A DNA stretch of 64,000 nt from Phenylobacterium deserti (lineage in GTDB: Bacteria; Pseudomonadota; Alphaproteobacteria; Caulobacterales; Caulobacteraceae). The translations under genes were made by a program, and so were the position numbers. Each line of letters begins with the position of its first letter. Position 1 is the stretch's first letter. The notes beneath the pieces are model-generated. The model ran no database searches. It had not been told where the DNA came from and was given only the letters and a program-made list of their open reading frames with translations. The stretch lies in the NCBI GenBank assembly GCA_945883235.1, contig CAMCXF010000005.1, positions 78,301 through 142,300 of the forward strand, in the 5' to 3' direction. Shown here one piece after another: positions 26,074 to 35,631 of this stretch.

Positions 26074-27483
26074 ATGAGTGAAGCTGTCAAAACCAGGGAT
26101 CCCGCCAACAGCTGGGCAGATCTGCTGGCCGACGGGCGACTGCCTCGCTTCGCCCTGATCTGCCTGGGCGTCTGGTTGAACGCGGCCGACAGTCTGGTCA
26201 CGGCCACCATCATGCCCAACGTTGGCGCGGATCTGGGCGGCTATGCCTACTTCGCCTGGGCCACGGCCGGGTTTCTGGTCGGTGCCATCATGGCAGGCGC
26301 CAGCGCCGGACGATTGTCCGAGCAGTTCGGCCTTCGCCTCGCCACCGCGCTGGCCGGAGCCATCATGGCGGTGGGCTGCGTGATGAGCGCGCTGGCCCCG
26401 GATATCACCATGTTCCTTGCCGGTCGCGTGGTGCAGGGCCTGGGCAGCGGCTGGATCTCGGGCTTCGCGATGGTGGCCATCGCGCTGCTGTTCCCCGAGC
26501 GCCACCTGGCCCGGGTGTTTGCCGCCGTGACCTTCGTCTGGGGTGTGGCCACGGTTCTGGGCCCGCTGGTCGGCGGGCTGGTGGTCGAGACGGCGGACTG
26601 GCGCGATGTCTTCTGGTTGTTTGCACTGCAGGCGGCGGTGTTCGCGGTGGCTGCACCGTTTCTGCTGGCTGGTTCTGCGAAGGGGCAGGGCGGCCCCGGA
26701 ATTCCTTGGGTCCAGTTGGGCGTCCTGTCCGTCGGTGTTGTCTCTATCGCGATGGCCAACATCCTTGACGATCTGGCGTCGGCCGCAGGATTGGTGGTCG
26801 CGGGCTTTGCTGTCCTGGCGCTGGTGATCTGGATCGATGGGCGGGCGAAAGTCAGGCTGCTTCCGGTGACCGCAGGCGATCTGCGGACGGTGGTGGGCGC
26901 GGGCTATCTGGCCATGTTTGCCATGACGGCCGCCACCATGGGGTTCGGCATCTACGGGCCTCCAATTCTGCAACAGCTTCGCGGGTTCTCCCCGCTGTGG
27001 GCCGGTTATGCCATCGGCTCAGAGGCCATGGCCTGGACCCTTGCCGGCATCGCGGTGGCGGGAGTCACGGGGGCCTGGGACGGGCGCTGGATCCGTATCG
27101 GCGCGGCGTGCCTGATCGCCAGCCTGGTGATCCTGACGTGGGCAATGGCCGATGGGCCCTTGGCCTGGGTGCTGATTGGCGGCGCGCTGATGGGAGTGGC
27201 GTTCGGGTTCTCATTCGCCTTCATGACGCGGCGTATTATGGCCGCGCTGTCCGATGAGGACCGCGCCATCGGCTCGTCGGCCGTCTCCGCCGTCCGCCAG
27301 ACCGGTGCGGCTGCGGGTGCAGCGATCTCAGGTGTGGCGGCCAATATGGCAGGCTTCTCGCACGGCCTGACCGAGGCCAGCGCCCGCTCGGCCGCGATCT
27401 GGGTGTTTGCCTCTGTTGTCCCCATCGCACTTGTCGGGGCATGGGCGGCGTTCAGGATGACGAGGGTCGCAGAGGAAACCTGA
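26074..27483 (+). CDS. MFS transporter (DHA2-like drug/metabolite efflux)
   Basis: A 469-aa polytopic protein. The N-terminal half carries the MFS signatures ICLGVWLNAADSLVTATIMPNVGADLGG (helix 1), AGRLSEQFGLRLATALAGA (motif A between helices 2 and 3) and VQGLGSGWISGFAMVAIALLFPERHLARV (typical of the DHA2 14-helix class). About 12-14 hydrophobic segments are visible. It probably exports a toxic compound by proton antiport. The neighbouring Fe-S-type regulator reads in the opposite direction from 52 bp away, so the pair likely forms a regulated efflux unit. Confidence 0.85.
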   Translation: MSEAVKTRDPANSWADLLADGRLPRFALICLGVWLNAADSLVTATIMPNVGADLGGYAYFAWATAGFLVGAIMAGASAGRLSEQFGLRLATALAGAIMAVGCVMSALAPDITMFLAGRVVQGLGSGWISGFAMVAIALLFPERHLARVFAAVTFVWGVATVLGPLVGGLVVETADWRDVFWLFALQAAVFAVAAPFLLAGSAKGQGGPGIPWVQLGVLSVGVVSIAMANILDDLASAAGLVVAGFAVLALVIWIDGRAKVRLLPVTAGDLRTVVGAGYLAMFAMTAATMGFGIYGPPILQQLRGFSPLWAGYAIGSEAMAWTLAGIAVAGVTGAWDGRWIRIGAACLIASLVILTWAMADGPLAWVLIGGALMGVAFGFSFAFMTRRIMAALSDEDRAIGSSAVSAVRQTGAAAGAAISGVAANMAGFSHGLTEASARSAAIWVFASVVPIALVGAWAAFRMTRVAEET

Positions 27484-27664
27484 ACCTCAATCCCTGGCTG
27501 GACGCCAAAGCGGCCCGACGGCGATCAGCAGCACCACGACCTTCTTCTTCAATGCTGCCGCAAACTGGCGCAACAGTTCGTCGAAAGGCAATGACCTGAC
27601 AGGTAAGGCCTTGAACCATGCGTCATCTCGCCCAGCTTGGGGAGGCGGACTTCAGGAGAATGCG

Positions 27665-28573
27665 GTGGCGCGGAAACGACCCAAGGGATTGCTGGCGATG
27701 GGCTGGGCCGCCATCGACGCTGCCGCCCGGGGCCGGACCGAGCACGCGCCGACCCTGGCCGACTATCCCGAGCATGCGGTTCGCCGCACCAGTTTCATTT
27801 CGGGTGGGCATCATGGATGGCGCATTTCGGCCATCGAGACGCCACGCGTACGGCCGGCGCCGTGGAAAATCGTGGTGACCACCGGCGCGCCGTCATGGGC
27901 GGAGTATTGGGCCGAGACCCTGGCCGAGTTGCCCTAGGACCGTGAGATGATTGTCGTCGACCGGCCCGGTTACGCAGCCTCCGAGCCGCTCCATCCGGTG
28001 CACGACATTCGCATCCAGGCGGAGGCTATGGCCTCTGTGCTGAACGCGGCCCGAGGCCAGAAGGTACTGTTGGTCGGCCAGAGCTATGGCGCAGCTATCG
28101 CCGCGATCATGGCCGAGCAGAATCCGCGCCAGGTCGCCGGCCTGGTGCTGTTGTCCGGCTTTTTCGGCGAGGCCGGCCCCACCGCCCGCTGGTTGCTGGA
28201 TGTGGGCTCCCGGACGCTGAAGCTGATCCCGCGCGACCTGCGCAACGCCGTGATCGAGGTCAACGGCCAGAAGGCCCAGCTGCCGCACGCCGAGCAGGGG
28301 CTGTCGCGCCTGCGCATCCCGATCCACATGATCCACGGCGACAAGGACGACTTCGCGCCGCTGGAAGTGGCCGAGCGGATGGCCGCCGAAACCGTAACCC
28401 GCCGCCCGATCCGTGTGGTGCGGACCGAGGGTGCCAACCACTTTCTCAACGACGGCCCGGCCGAGGTGCTGATCGCCGCCATTGAAGGCTGCATTCCGCG
28501 CAGGAAGCAGCTTTGGACCCTCCGTTGGCCCAGGTTGCCCGCCCTTTGGGGCACCAAACCCGTCTCAGCCTAG
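27665..28573 (+). pseudogene. Alpha/beta hydrolase interrupted by an in-frame amber codon
   Basis: One frame of 303 codons with a single TAG at 27935-27937 (codon 91). Before it: VVTTGAPSWAEYWAETLAELP. After it: DREMIVVDRPGYAASEPLHP, continuous with an alpha/beta hydrolase core whose nucleophile elbow is LVGQSYGAAIAA, with acid region HGDKDDFAPLE and catalytic His in GANHFLND. Both halves are in the same frame and the sequence reads naturally across the stop, so one base change (from CAG or GAG) explains it. A GTG at 27665 with AGGAG 6 nt upstream is the best start. A second ATG at 27947 could start a 208-aa truncated protein that keeps the catalytic triad but lacks the first strands. Confidence 0.8.
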
Positions 28574-28574
28574 C

Positions 28575-29783
28575 TCAGGGCAGAAACACCGCCGTGGCCA
28601 CCGCGAACCCGATCACCACCATCCAGGGCGGTGCCCTGGCGATCGCCAGGAACACATAGGCCGCAGCCACCAGCGCCCAGTCGGCGGGGCGGCGAACGGC
28701 GATCATCAGCACCGGATCCCACAACGCCGCGGCCAGCAGGCCGACGACCGCCGCGCCCAGCCCGGCGCTGACCCCACGTGCCCAACCGTTGTGTTTCAAC
28801 CGGTCCCAATGCGGCATCACGCCCACCACCAGCAACAGCCCCGGCATGGAGATCGCCAACAGGGCGATCAGGCCGCCCACGATCCCACCGGGACCGTAAG
28901 TCTGGGCCGCGCCCACATACCCCGCGAAGCCGAACAGCGGGCCGGGCAGTGCCTGGACCAGGCCATAGCCGGCCACGAACGTCTGCGCATCCAGCCAGCC
29001 ACGCTCGACCACCTCGCGCTCCAGCAGCGGCATCACCACGTGGCCGCCGCCGAACACCATAGCGCCGGTGCGGTAGAAGACGCCGGCCATTCCGAGCCCC
29101 GGGTTTGCAAGCAGGCTCGCGGCAATCGGCAAGCCCACCAGCAACAGCGCAAACAGGCCAAGCGCGACATTGGCGCTGCCGGTATCGACCACAGGCGGCT
29201 GATCATCGCGAGGCGGATCCGGGTCCGTTTCGCGCAGAAGCGCCATTCCGAACGCCCCGCCAGCCGCCAGAACCATCAAATGTGCCACTGGTCCCTGCGC
29301 AATGATCAAACCCAGCGCCGCGCCGATGGCCAGACCGGCCCTTACCGGCCCCACGGCCAGGGTGCGGGCCATCTGGATCACCGCCTGCAATACGACGGCG
29401 GCGGCCGCCACCTGCAGCCCATGCAGCCAACCGGGTCCCAAGTGCACGGTCAGCAGAGGTGCCAGCCTGGCGAGCGCGATCATCGCCACGGCGGCGGGCA
29501 GCGTGAAGCCCGCGAACGCCGCCAGCGCCCCGGAAACGCCTGCCATCCGCAGGCCGATCGCAATGCCCAGCTGGCTGGACGCCTGTCCCGGCAGAACGTG
29601 GCAGAGCGCCAGCAGGTCTGCAAAAGCGGCCTCCGACAGCCAGCGGCGGCGTTCCACAAACTCGGCCCGGAAGTAGGCCAGATGCGCGGTCGGTCCGCCG
29701 AACGCAGTCAGGCCCTGCCGCAGGAACGCCACGAACACGGTCAGGGCGGTCACGTTCCGGGGCGTCGGGGCGTCTTCCATCAA
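28575..29783 (-). CDS. chrA: Chromate transporter, full-length two-domain type
   Basis: A 402-aa CHR-family transporter with two homologous halves, each beginning with the family signature: FLRQGLTAFGGPTAHLAYFRAEFVERRRWL (N half) and YRTGAMVFGGGHVVMPLLEREVVERGWL (C half), plus LPGQASSQLGIAIG and LPGPLFGFAGYVG. About ten membrane helices are visible. Family members export chromate and related oxyanions. Its stop abuts the convergent hydrolase pseudogene. A second, interrupted chrA lies at 38.5-39.9 kb. Confidence 0.9.
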   Translation of the reverse strand: MMEDAPTPRNVTALTVFVAFLRQGLTAFGGPTAHLAYFRAEFVERRRWLSEAAFADLLALCHVLPGQASSQLGIAIGLRMAGVSGALAAFAGFTLPAAVAMIALARLAPLLTVHLGPGWLHGLQVAAAAVVLQAVIQMARTLAVGPVRAGLAIGAALGLIIAQGPVAHLMVLAAGGAFGMALLRETDPDPPRDDQPPVVDTGSANVALGLFALLLVGLPIAASLLANPGLGMAGVFYRTGAMVFGGGHVVMPLLEREVVERGWLDAQTFVAGYGLVQALPGPLFGFAGYVGAAQTYGPGGIVGGLIALLAISMPGLLLVVGVMPHWDRLKHNGWARGVSAGLGAAVVGLLAAALWDPVLMIAVRRPADWALVAAAYVFLAIARAPPWMVVIGFAVATAVFLP

Positions 29784-29899
29784 CGCCTAGATGGGAGTGC
29801 TTCGCGCCGCTGTCGACCGGTTTCGCCGATAAGGGCTTCCCACGGCCATCTGAACGGCGATAAGGATTCCCAAATTCACAAAGTCCAAGGGGAAATGCC

Positions 29900-30979
29900 A
29901 TGAAAGCTGCTGTACTGCGCGAAGTCGGCAAGCCGCTCCAGATCGAAGACGTGCAGATCAACAAGCCGGGCCCGCATGAGGTGCTGATCCGCACCGCGGC
30001 CGCCGGCGTCTGCCATTCGGATTTGCACTTCATCGAAGGCAAGTATCCCCACCCGCTGCCCGCAGTTCTGGGTCACGAGAGCGCGGGCGTTGTCGAGGCT
30101 ATCGGCTCCGAAGTCCGCACGGTGAAGGTCGGCGACCACGTGATCACCTGCCTGTCGGCCTTCTGCGGCCACTGCGAGAGCTGCCTGACCGGCCGCATGA
30201 GCCTCTGCGTCTCGTCCGACACCAAGCGCGGCAAGGAAGACGAGCCGCGCCTGTCCACGCCGACCGGCCCGATGCTGCAGTACCTGAACCTCTCGTCCTT
30301 CGCCGAGCAGATGCTGATTCACGAGCATGCCTGCGTGGCGATCCGCAAGGACATGCCCCTGGACCGCGCCGCCCTGATTGGCTGCGGCGTGATGACCGGC
30401 GTCGGCGCCGTGATCCACACGTCCAACGTCCGCCCGGGCGATACCGTGGCCGTGATCGGCTGCGGCGGCGTGGGCCTGGCGGCCATCAACGGCGCGGCGA
30501 TGGCCGGCGCAGGCCGCATCATCGCCATCGACATGTCACCGGGTAAGGCGAACCTGGCCAAGGCCATGGGTGCCACCGACTTCGTCATGGGCGGCCCCGA
30601 TGCGGTCAAGGAGGTCATGGAGCTGACCAGCGGCGGCGTACAGCACGCCTTCGAGGCCATTGGTCTCGCGGTCACCGCCGAGCAGTCGTTTAACATGCTG
30701 CGTCGCGGCGGCACGGCCAACATCATCGGCATGATCCCGGTCGGCCAGATGATCAGCCTGATGGGCGCGGCTTTCCTGGGCGAAAAACGCATCCAGGGCT
30801 CGCTGATGGGATCAAACAGGTTCCCGGTCGACATGCCCCGGCTTGTCGATGCCTACATGACCGGCAAACTGCACCTGGACGACATGATCTCTCGCCGCAT
30901 CCGCCTGGACCAGGTGAACGAGGCCTTCGAGGAAATGAAGACCGGCGCCGTGGCGCGCTCGGTCATCGTCTTCAACTGA
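29900..30979 (+). CDS. Zinc-dependent alcohol dehydrogenase (MDR superfamily)
   Basis: A 359-aa medium-chain dehydrogenase. It has the catalytic-zinc GVCHSDLHFIEG and GHESAGVVEAIGSEV, a structural-zinc set CGHCESCLTGRMSLC, and the Rossmann loop VAVIGCGGVGLAAINGA. It oxidises an alcohol or aldehyde adduct with NAD+. The overall shape is close to class III-like/aryl-alcohol dehydrogenases, but the substrate is not fixed by the sequence. The gene stands alone and is divergent from chrA. Confidence 0.88.
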   Translation: MKAAVLREVGKPLQIEDVQINKPGPHEVLIRTAAAGVCHSDLHFIEGKYPHPLPAVLGHESAGVVEAIGSEVRTVKVGDHVITCLSAFCGHCESCLTGRMSLCVSSDTKRGKEDEPRLSTPTGPMLQYLNLSSFAEQMLIHEHACVAIRKDMPLDRAALIGCGVMTGVGAVIHTSNVRPGDTVAVIGCGGVGLAAINGAAMAGAGRIIAIDMSPGKANLAKAMGATDFVMGGPDAVKEVMELTSGGVQHAFEAIGLAVTAEQSFNMLRRGGTANIIGMIPVGQMISLMGAAFLGEKRIQGSLMGSNRFPVDMPRLVDAYMTGKLHLDDMISRRIRLDQVNEAFEEMKTGAVARSVIVFN

Positions 30980-31015
30980 TCGGCAACTTCAGCCGGGGTT
31001 CCCGCATCATCGGGC

Positions 31016-31837
31016 TCAGGAATATCCGTATCGGGCAAGATACGGATAGGCCGTGCTACCGTTTGGTCGTCGCTCGCCGGGTCCGCTGACCGCAGTCAGC
31101 TGCCAAGTGTTCGCAACACCCGGCGGAGGCGCAACAATGTTGGAGTCCCCAGCACCAGGCTCGAGGGGTGGATCCTTTTCGGACCTTGGTGTCGCAAGCG
31201 GGGCGTAGAACCAGAATACCGCATAGCCCAGACCTTGAAAGATCGAGATGACCTGAGAGGTCGCTTCAGGATTCTGGATTGTCGCTTCGACAAGCCAGAT
31301 TGCCCTTCTTCGAGCCAGCAACCCGGTCGCCCCCTTCAAGACTTGCGGCTCAAAACCCTCGACGTCGATTTTGACCAGCCGCGTGTCGTCGCTGGAAATC
31401 TCATCGAGCGTCAGCATACGCACCGTCTCGGTGTGCGAGGTGGTCGAGCCAAAACCCAAGGCCCCGAAGTTGAAGTGCTCCGCGAGCGACAGGGCAGGGA
31501 ACTCTACAAGGCCTCTCTCTGCCCCGGCTGCGGCGTGGTGGACCTCGGTGTTGTAGAGGCGGTTCGTCACCGCATTGGCGGCCAGAAGTCCGTGCAAGCC
31601 TCTGTGCGCCTCAATAGCCAGGACTGTCCAATCGGGACATCGCCTGGCGAACGGGAGTGCAATGGCACCAATATTGGCACCGACATCGACCATGGTGCCC
31701 GAGCCGGTGGCTTGATCCACCAGAAAATCAAGCTCCACGCGCGCGAACTCACCATGCCGACGCAAAGAAGCCCCAACAATCTTGTCACCGGCTGGAAATG
31801 TGAATTCAAGGCCGTACGCAGTCGTTTTGTCGAGCAT
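31016..31837 (-). CDS. FkbM-family SAM-dependent methyltransferase
   Basis: A 273-aa protein. The FkbM Rossmann core is seen in GTMVDVGANIGAIALPFARRCPDWTVLAIEAHRGLHGLLAAN (motif I) and EISSDDTRLVKIDVEGFEPQVLKGATGLL, the family's second signature. FkbM enzymes O-methylate sugars or polyketides. The C-terminal 60 residues beyond the fold are variable and Pro/Gly-rich. No glycosyltransferase cluster is adjacent, so the acceptor is unknown. Confidence 0.82.
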   Translation of the reverse strand: MLDKTTAYGLEFTFPAGDKIVGASLRRHGEFARVELDFLVDQATGSGTMVDVGANIGAIALPFARRCPDWTVLAIEAHRGLHGLLAANAVTNRLYNTEVHHAAAGAERGLVEFPALSLAEHFNFGALGFGSTTSHTETVRMLTLDEISSDDTRLVKIDVEGFEPQVLKGATGLLARRRAIWLVEATIQNPEATSQVISIFQGLGYAVFWFYAPLATPRSEKDPPLEPGAGDSNIVAPPPGVANTWQLTAVSGPGERRPNGSTAYPYLARYGYS

Positions 31838-31886
31838 GGACGACAGATATCAGCTTCGTCCGGTCCAACGCCAGCACTGGACGCTA

Positions 31887-31934
31887 GAGCCTGTCCGTTT
31901 CAGATGGACTCATCTGAAACGGATAAACAGGCTC
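31887..31934. repeat. 48-bp palindromic intergenic element
   Basis: Nested inverted repeats: outer arms GAGCCTGT (31887-31894) and ACAGGCTC (31927-31934), inner arms CCGTTTCAGATG and CATCTGAAACGG around a GACT loop. The overall shape resembles the short palindromic repeats scattered through alphaproteobacterial genomes. It lies between FkbM and arsC. I see no second copy in this window. Confidence 0.65.
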
Positions 31935-31995
31935 GTTCTTCATACATTTGGCGCGTGACGGGCGCCTGAACCGGTATCCACTTCAGGCTCCACAT

Positions 31996-32346
31996 CTAGA
32001 TCAGACCCAACACCTGCTCCGGCGGGCGACACAGCTTCACGCCCTTGGCCGTCACGACGATGGGGCGGTTCACGAGCTTCGGTTCCTTGACCATGGCGGC
32101 GATCAGGGTTTCGTCGGAGACACCGGGTTTCGTCAGGCCCAGGGCCTCGGCGTCCGTCCCCATGACGCGCAGGATCTGATGCGCGGAAACCCCCATTCGC
32201 TTCAGCATGTCCTCCAGTTGCGGCCGGGTCCAGCCGACCTTGAGGTATTCCACCACTGTGGGCTCGACGCCCTTCTCCCGCAGCAGGGCCAGGGTGTTGC
32301 GCGAGGTGCCGCACGCGGGGTTGTGGTAGATGGTGACGTCGCTCAT
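31996..32346 (-). CDS. arsC: Arsenate reductase (glutaredoxin type)
   Basis: A 116-aa Spx/ArsC-fold protein starting at the ATG at 32346 (MSDVTIYHNPACGTSRNTLALLREKG), with active Cys12 in the NPACGTSRN loop. The conserved arginines TRPQL and NRPIVVT match glutaredoxin-coupled ArsC, which reduces arsenate to arsenite. The longer open frame to 32424 would overlap the upstream peptidase gene and is not needed. No arsenite exporter is adjacent. Confidence 0.9.
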   Translation of the reverse strand: MSDVTIYHNPACGTSRNTLALLREKGVEPTVVEYLKVGWTRPQLEDMLKRMGVSAHQILRVMGTDAEALGLTKPGVSDETLIAAMVKEPKLVNRPIVVTAKGVKLCRPPEQVLGLI

Positions 32347-32392
32347 GGTCTCTCCGATAGCGTCTTGCCCAGTTCTTACCAGATAAAGGGGC

Positions 32393-34777
32393 TCACCAAG
32401 TAAAGGCGCGGGTTCCCACCACAAAGGTGCTATCTGAATCGTCCCAGGGCATCAGGTCGGCGGGGCGGGGCGGCAGGGCAGGCACGCCGGCGGGCCAACG
32501 CCCCAGCACCATCCGGTAGCGCACATCCAGCTGCCCTGGCCCGCCCGGCCGGATCGTCAGGTTCAACGGATAGCGCGCCGTCGCCCAGGAAATCTGCACC
32601 CACTTGCCGGGCGGCAGGGCCAGCGCGGTGGCGACGCCGTTGATCGCCGTCAGACGCCCCGCCGTGGTCGCCCTGACGCGCAGGATCATGGTTGCCGCGT
32701 CCGGCGGGGCCAACGCTGCCAGATTGAGGGTCCCGTCCGCTGCCCGCTGGACGGTAATCTCGGGTGGCGTCTCATTCAGCGGCGTGGCCGGAGCCGCCAG
32801 CATCGGCTGATGCCAGGCCCAATGAGCGCGCTTGGCGATCTCGCCGCCGCCGGCGCGCAGGACGGCTTCGGTCCAGCTGCTGTGGTCAAAAATCGGGCTG
32901 TAGCGCCAGGCGCGACCGGTGTCCTGGTCCATCTGGTAGCCGACGAAGGTCACCTGCGGGTGTCGGGTACTCCACGGATCATCGGAGCGCACAAACAGGG
33001 TGATGACCAGCCCTGCGATCAGTAGCGTGGACCCCACGACCAGTCCCTTTCGTGCGCCCTTGTCAGGTTGCGCCAGCGGCCACAGCACCAGTCCTGCAGT
33101 GATCATCTGCAGCGAGAACAACGCCATCATGTCCATGCCCAGGAAGGCGAAGTGCGAGATGCCGCCCTGCCATCCCAGCGCCGCCACCGCCAGCACTGCC
33201 AACAGCGCCAGCGACAGGATGCCGCGCTTGGCGCTGAGTGCCGTCGCCGCGGCCCCGATTGAGGCCACCAGCAGTGGCCAGACCACCACATAGGCTGCAC
33301 CAGGTGCCAGGATCTGGGCGGCGATGGCAATAATCAGGCCCAGCAGCAAGGCACCGCCCCAGGCACCCTTGCGGGTGGTCGGACGGTCATAGATCAGGAC
33401 GCCGATCACCCCGGCCAGCACACCCGTCACCGCGCCGGTGATCTCAAAGCCGCCGAACGCTGAGCAGCCCAGACCCGCGGCCACGGGGATCGCGGCCATC
33501 CAGCGACGGCCCGTGGCCATGTCACCCGCCGACAGCATGATGACGCCCAGCGACAGCAGCATGATCGCCCATTCCCAGCGGTCGACCTGGGCCAGCAGGA
33601 ACCGCTGTTCGAGGTATCCGAACTCTGCCCCGGTCAGCAGGCGCGCGAACTGCAGGACCGCCACGGTTGTCAGCGCGCCGAACATCAGGCCGCCCATGCC
33701 GCGCAGGATATCGGATGGGGGGAACGCGCCGTCATGCCGCGCCCACCGGACGGCGAAGGCCAGCAACACGACAACCGCGCCGATCAGCACCCAGCCGAAC
33801 CAGACCGGATAGGCAACCAACACGTCGCCAAACAGGTTGGAATAGACCACCGACGGTGCCTTGCCCGGCAGTTGGGTCGCGAACGCCGCCTCGCCCGCCG
33901 CTGCCAGCACCTGTGTGCCCATATCCTGCAGCGACCCACGTTGCAGATTGGCGGGCGTTGACGTGGGGCTGTGATAGTCGAACTGCGAGCCGATGATGGC
34001 ATAGTTCATGCCCGGCAGACCCGCGCGCAGGGTCTCGGTCAGGTCCGTATCGTTGGGCATCTTTTCGTAGATCAGCACCGCCAGCGACGATGACGCCGGT
34101 CGGGTGGCGGTGCGCTGGTAGAGGTCGATGATCTCGCCGTTTTGCGGGCTGGTCTGGAACATCTGCACGCGCCCGCCGCCACCGCGCGCTTCCACATTCA
34201 GCGTCAGGCCGATCCGCTTTACCAGCGGGTCACGCTGGAAAAACTGGTTCGCGCCCAGTAGGCCCGCTTCCTCGCCATCGGTGATCACCAGCATGACGTC
34301 GCGGGCCGGGACGCCCCGCGCCTTGATGGCGCGCACGGTCTCCAGGATCGCCGCAACGCCCATGATGTCGTCGGCCGCGCCCGGCGAGGCGGGGACGCTG
34401 TCATAGTGCGCCATCAGGGCCACGGCTGGCGCCTGCCTATCCCTGCCGGGCAGGATGCCCACGATATTCTCGACATAGCCGGCGGAAACCCGGTCAGATG
34501 CGTATCGTGAGAGCTGAACGCCGGTCCCCGGCCGCACCTGCGGCGAAAGGCCCAATTCGGTCATGCGGCCGATCAGGGCGTCGCGCACCCGCATATTCTG
34601 GGGTGAACCGACGGGATGCGGCACGGCGGCCATCAGGCTGACGTCGACAAAGGCGCGCTCGCCGGAGAAGCTGGTCGCCGGCGCGCTGACCGGGATGGGC
34701 TCCGGCAGTTGCTGGTCTGTGAACGCGATCCAGGACCCGGCAATCAACGCCAGCAACAGCGCGAGATAGCGACCCAT
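32393..34777 (-). CDS. M28-family metallopeptidase with a membrane domain
   Basis: About 794 aa. A signal anchor (MGRYLALLLALIAGSWIAF) precedes an M28 aminopeptidase domain (about 35-300): VALMAHYDSVPASPGAADDIMGVAAILE (zinc His and bridging Asp), VMLVITDGEEAGLLGANQF (Glu ligand). Then come eight or so hydrophobic helices (about 325-600) and a beta-rich C-terminal domain. This organisation matches the ER/periplasmic Fxna-like M28 membrane peptidases. The active site would face the periplasm. The ATG at 34777 has GGGGGA upstream; an in-frame GTG at 34798 is the alternative. Confidence 0.85.
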   Translation of the reverse strand: MGRYLALLLALIAGSWIAFTDQQLPEPIPVSAPATSFSGERAFVDVSLMAAVPHPVGSPQNMRVRDALIGRMTELGLSPQVRPGTGVQLSRYASDRVSAGYVENIVGILPGRDRQAPAVALMAHYDSVPASPGAADDIMGVAAILETVRAIKARGVPARDVMLVITDGEEAGLLGANQFFQRDPLVKRIGLTLNVEARGGGGRVQMFQTSPQNGEIIDLYQRTATRPASSSLAVLIYEKMPNDTDLTETLRAGLPGMNYAIIGSQFDYHSPTSTPANLQRGSLQDMGTQVLAAAGEAAFATQLPGKAPSVVYSNLFGDVLVAYPVWFGWVLIGAVVVLLAFAVRWARHDGAFPPSDILRGMGGLMFGALTTVAVLQFARLLTGAEFGYLEQRFLLAQVDRWEWAIMLLSLGVIMLSAGDMATGRRWMAAIPVAAGLGCSAFGGFEITGAVTGVLAGVIGVLIYDRPTTRKGAWGGALLLGLIIAIAAQILAPGAAYVVVWPLLVASIGAAATALSAKRGILSLALLAVLAVAALGWQGGISHFAFLGMDMMALFSLQMITAGLVLWPLAQPDKGARKGLVVGSTLLIAGLVITLFVRSDDPWSTRHPQVTFVGYQMDQDTGRAWRYSPIFDHSSWTEAVLRAGGGEIAKRAHWAWHQPMLAAPATPLNETPPEITVQRAADGTLNLAALAPPDAATMILRVRATTAGRLTAINGVATALALPPGKWVQISWATARYPLNLTIRPGGPGQLDVRYRMVLGRWPAGVPALPPRPADLMPWDDSDSTFVVGTRAFTW

Positions 34778-34828
34778 CACGGTTCCCCCAATGCCCACTC
34801 AAGTGCCAAGGCTAAACCGCGTCGCACT

Positions 34829-34860
34829 CAAACAGAAACGCCCGCCGGTGAGGGCGGGCG
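34829..34860 (-). terminator. Intrinsic terminator of ctrA
   Basis: Perfect 8-bp arms CGCCCGCC (34839-34846) and GGCGGGCG (34853-34860) with a 6-nt loop. Read on the minus strand the stem is followed by a T-rich TTTCTGTTT run (34838-34830). It lies 27 nt after the ctrA stop. Confidence 0.8.
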
Positions 34861-34886
34861 CTTCCGGAATTCGAAGGTCGCCGGGG

Positions 34887-35588
34887 TCAGGCGGCGACGG
34901 TCATCACCGCTTCGTGCGGGTCGCGCAGCACATAGCCGCGGCCCCAGACGGTTTCGATGTGATGCTTGCCATCGGCCGCCGCCGCCAGCTTCTTGCGAAG
35001 CTTGCAGATGAAGACGTCGATGATCTTCAGTTCGGGCTCGTCCATGCCGCCATAGAGGTGGTTCAGAAACATTTCCTTGGTCAGCGTGGTACCCTTGCGG
35101 AGCGAGAGCAGCTCCAGCATCTGGTATTCCTTGCCGGTCAGGTGAACGCGCATACCGCCCACTTCCACAGTCTTGGCATCCAGGTTGACCACGATGTCGC
35201 CGGTCTTGATCACCGACTGGGCATGGCCCTTGGAGCGGCGGATGACGGCGTGAATCCGGGCGACCAGCTCGTCCTTGTGGAAGGGTTTGGTCATGTAGTC
35301 GTCGGCACCGCCGGAGAAGGTCTTCACCTTGGTCTCGATCTCTGCCGTGCCGGAAAGGATCATGATCGGGGTGTTGATCTTGCCGACCCTGAGCGTGCGC
35401 AGAACATCCATGCCGCTCATGTCGGGCAGGTTCAGGTCGAGCAGGATCAGATCATAGTCATAGATCTTGCCCAGATCGACGCCTTCCTCACCCAGGTCGG
35501 TCGTATAGACATTGAAACCTTCCGACTTCAGCATCAACTCGATGCTTTGCGCTGTGGCGCTGTCGTCCTCGATCAACAATACGCGCAT
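34887..35588 (-). CDS. ctrA: Cell-cycle response regulator CtrA
   Basis: A 233-aa OmpR-class regulator. The receiver domain has [10 protein letters not shown], phospho-acceptor Asp51 in [10 protein letters not shown], Thr-type ILSG and Lys in [10 protein letters not shown]. The C-terminal winged helix reads [47 protein letters not shown], nearly identical to Caulobacter CtrA. The C-terminus ends VAA, the hydrophobic tail that permits ClpXP proteolysis. CtrA controls replication silencing, flagellar class II genes and division. It has its own terminator and a promoter region with GANTC and TTAA elements. Confidence 0.97.
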   Translation of the reverse strand: MRVLLIEDDSATAQSIELMLKSEGFNVYTTDLGEEGVDLGKIYDYDLILLDLNLPDMSGMDVLRTLRVGKINTPIMILSGTAEIETKVKTFSGGADDYMTKPFHKDELVARIHAVIRRSKGHAQSVIKTGDIVVNLDAKTVEVGGMRVHLTGKEYQMLELLSLRKGTTLTKEMFLNHLYGGMDEPELKIIDVFICKLRKKLAAAADGKHHIETVWGRGYVLRDPHEAVMTVAA

Positions 35589-35631
35589 TCGGCTCTCCTA
35601 CCGCGTCCCGCATTCCCGGACGAATTCTGCT

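Noticed and set aside
27484..27664. A 34-codon minus-strand frame with a short hydrophobic stretch.
   Set aside because: It has no good start or ribosome site, and the segment looks like ordinary spacer before the broken hydrolase gene.
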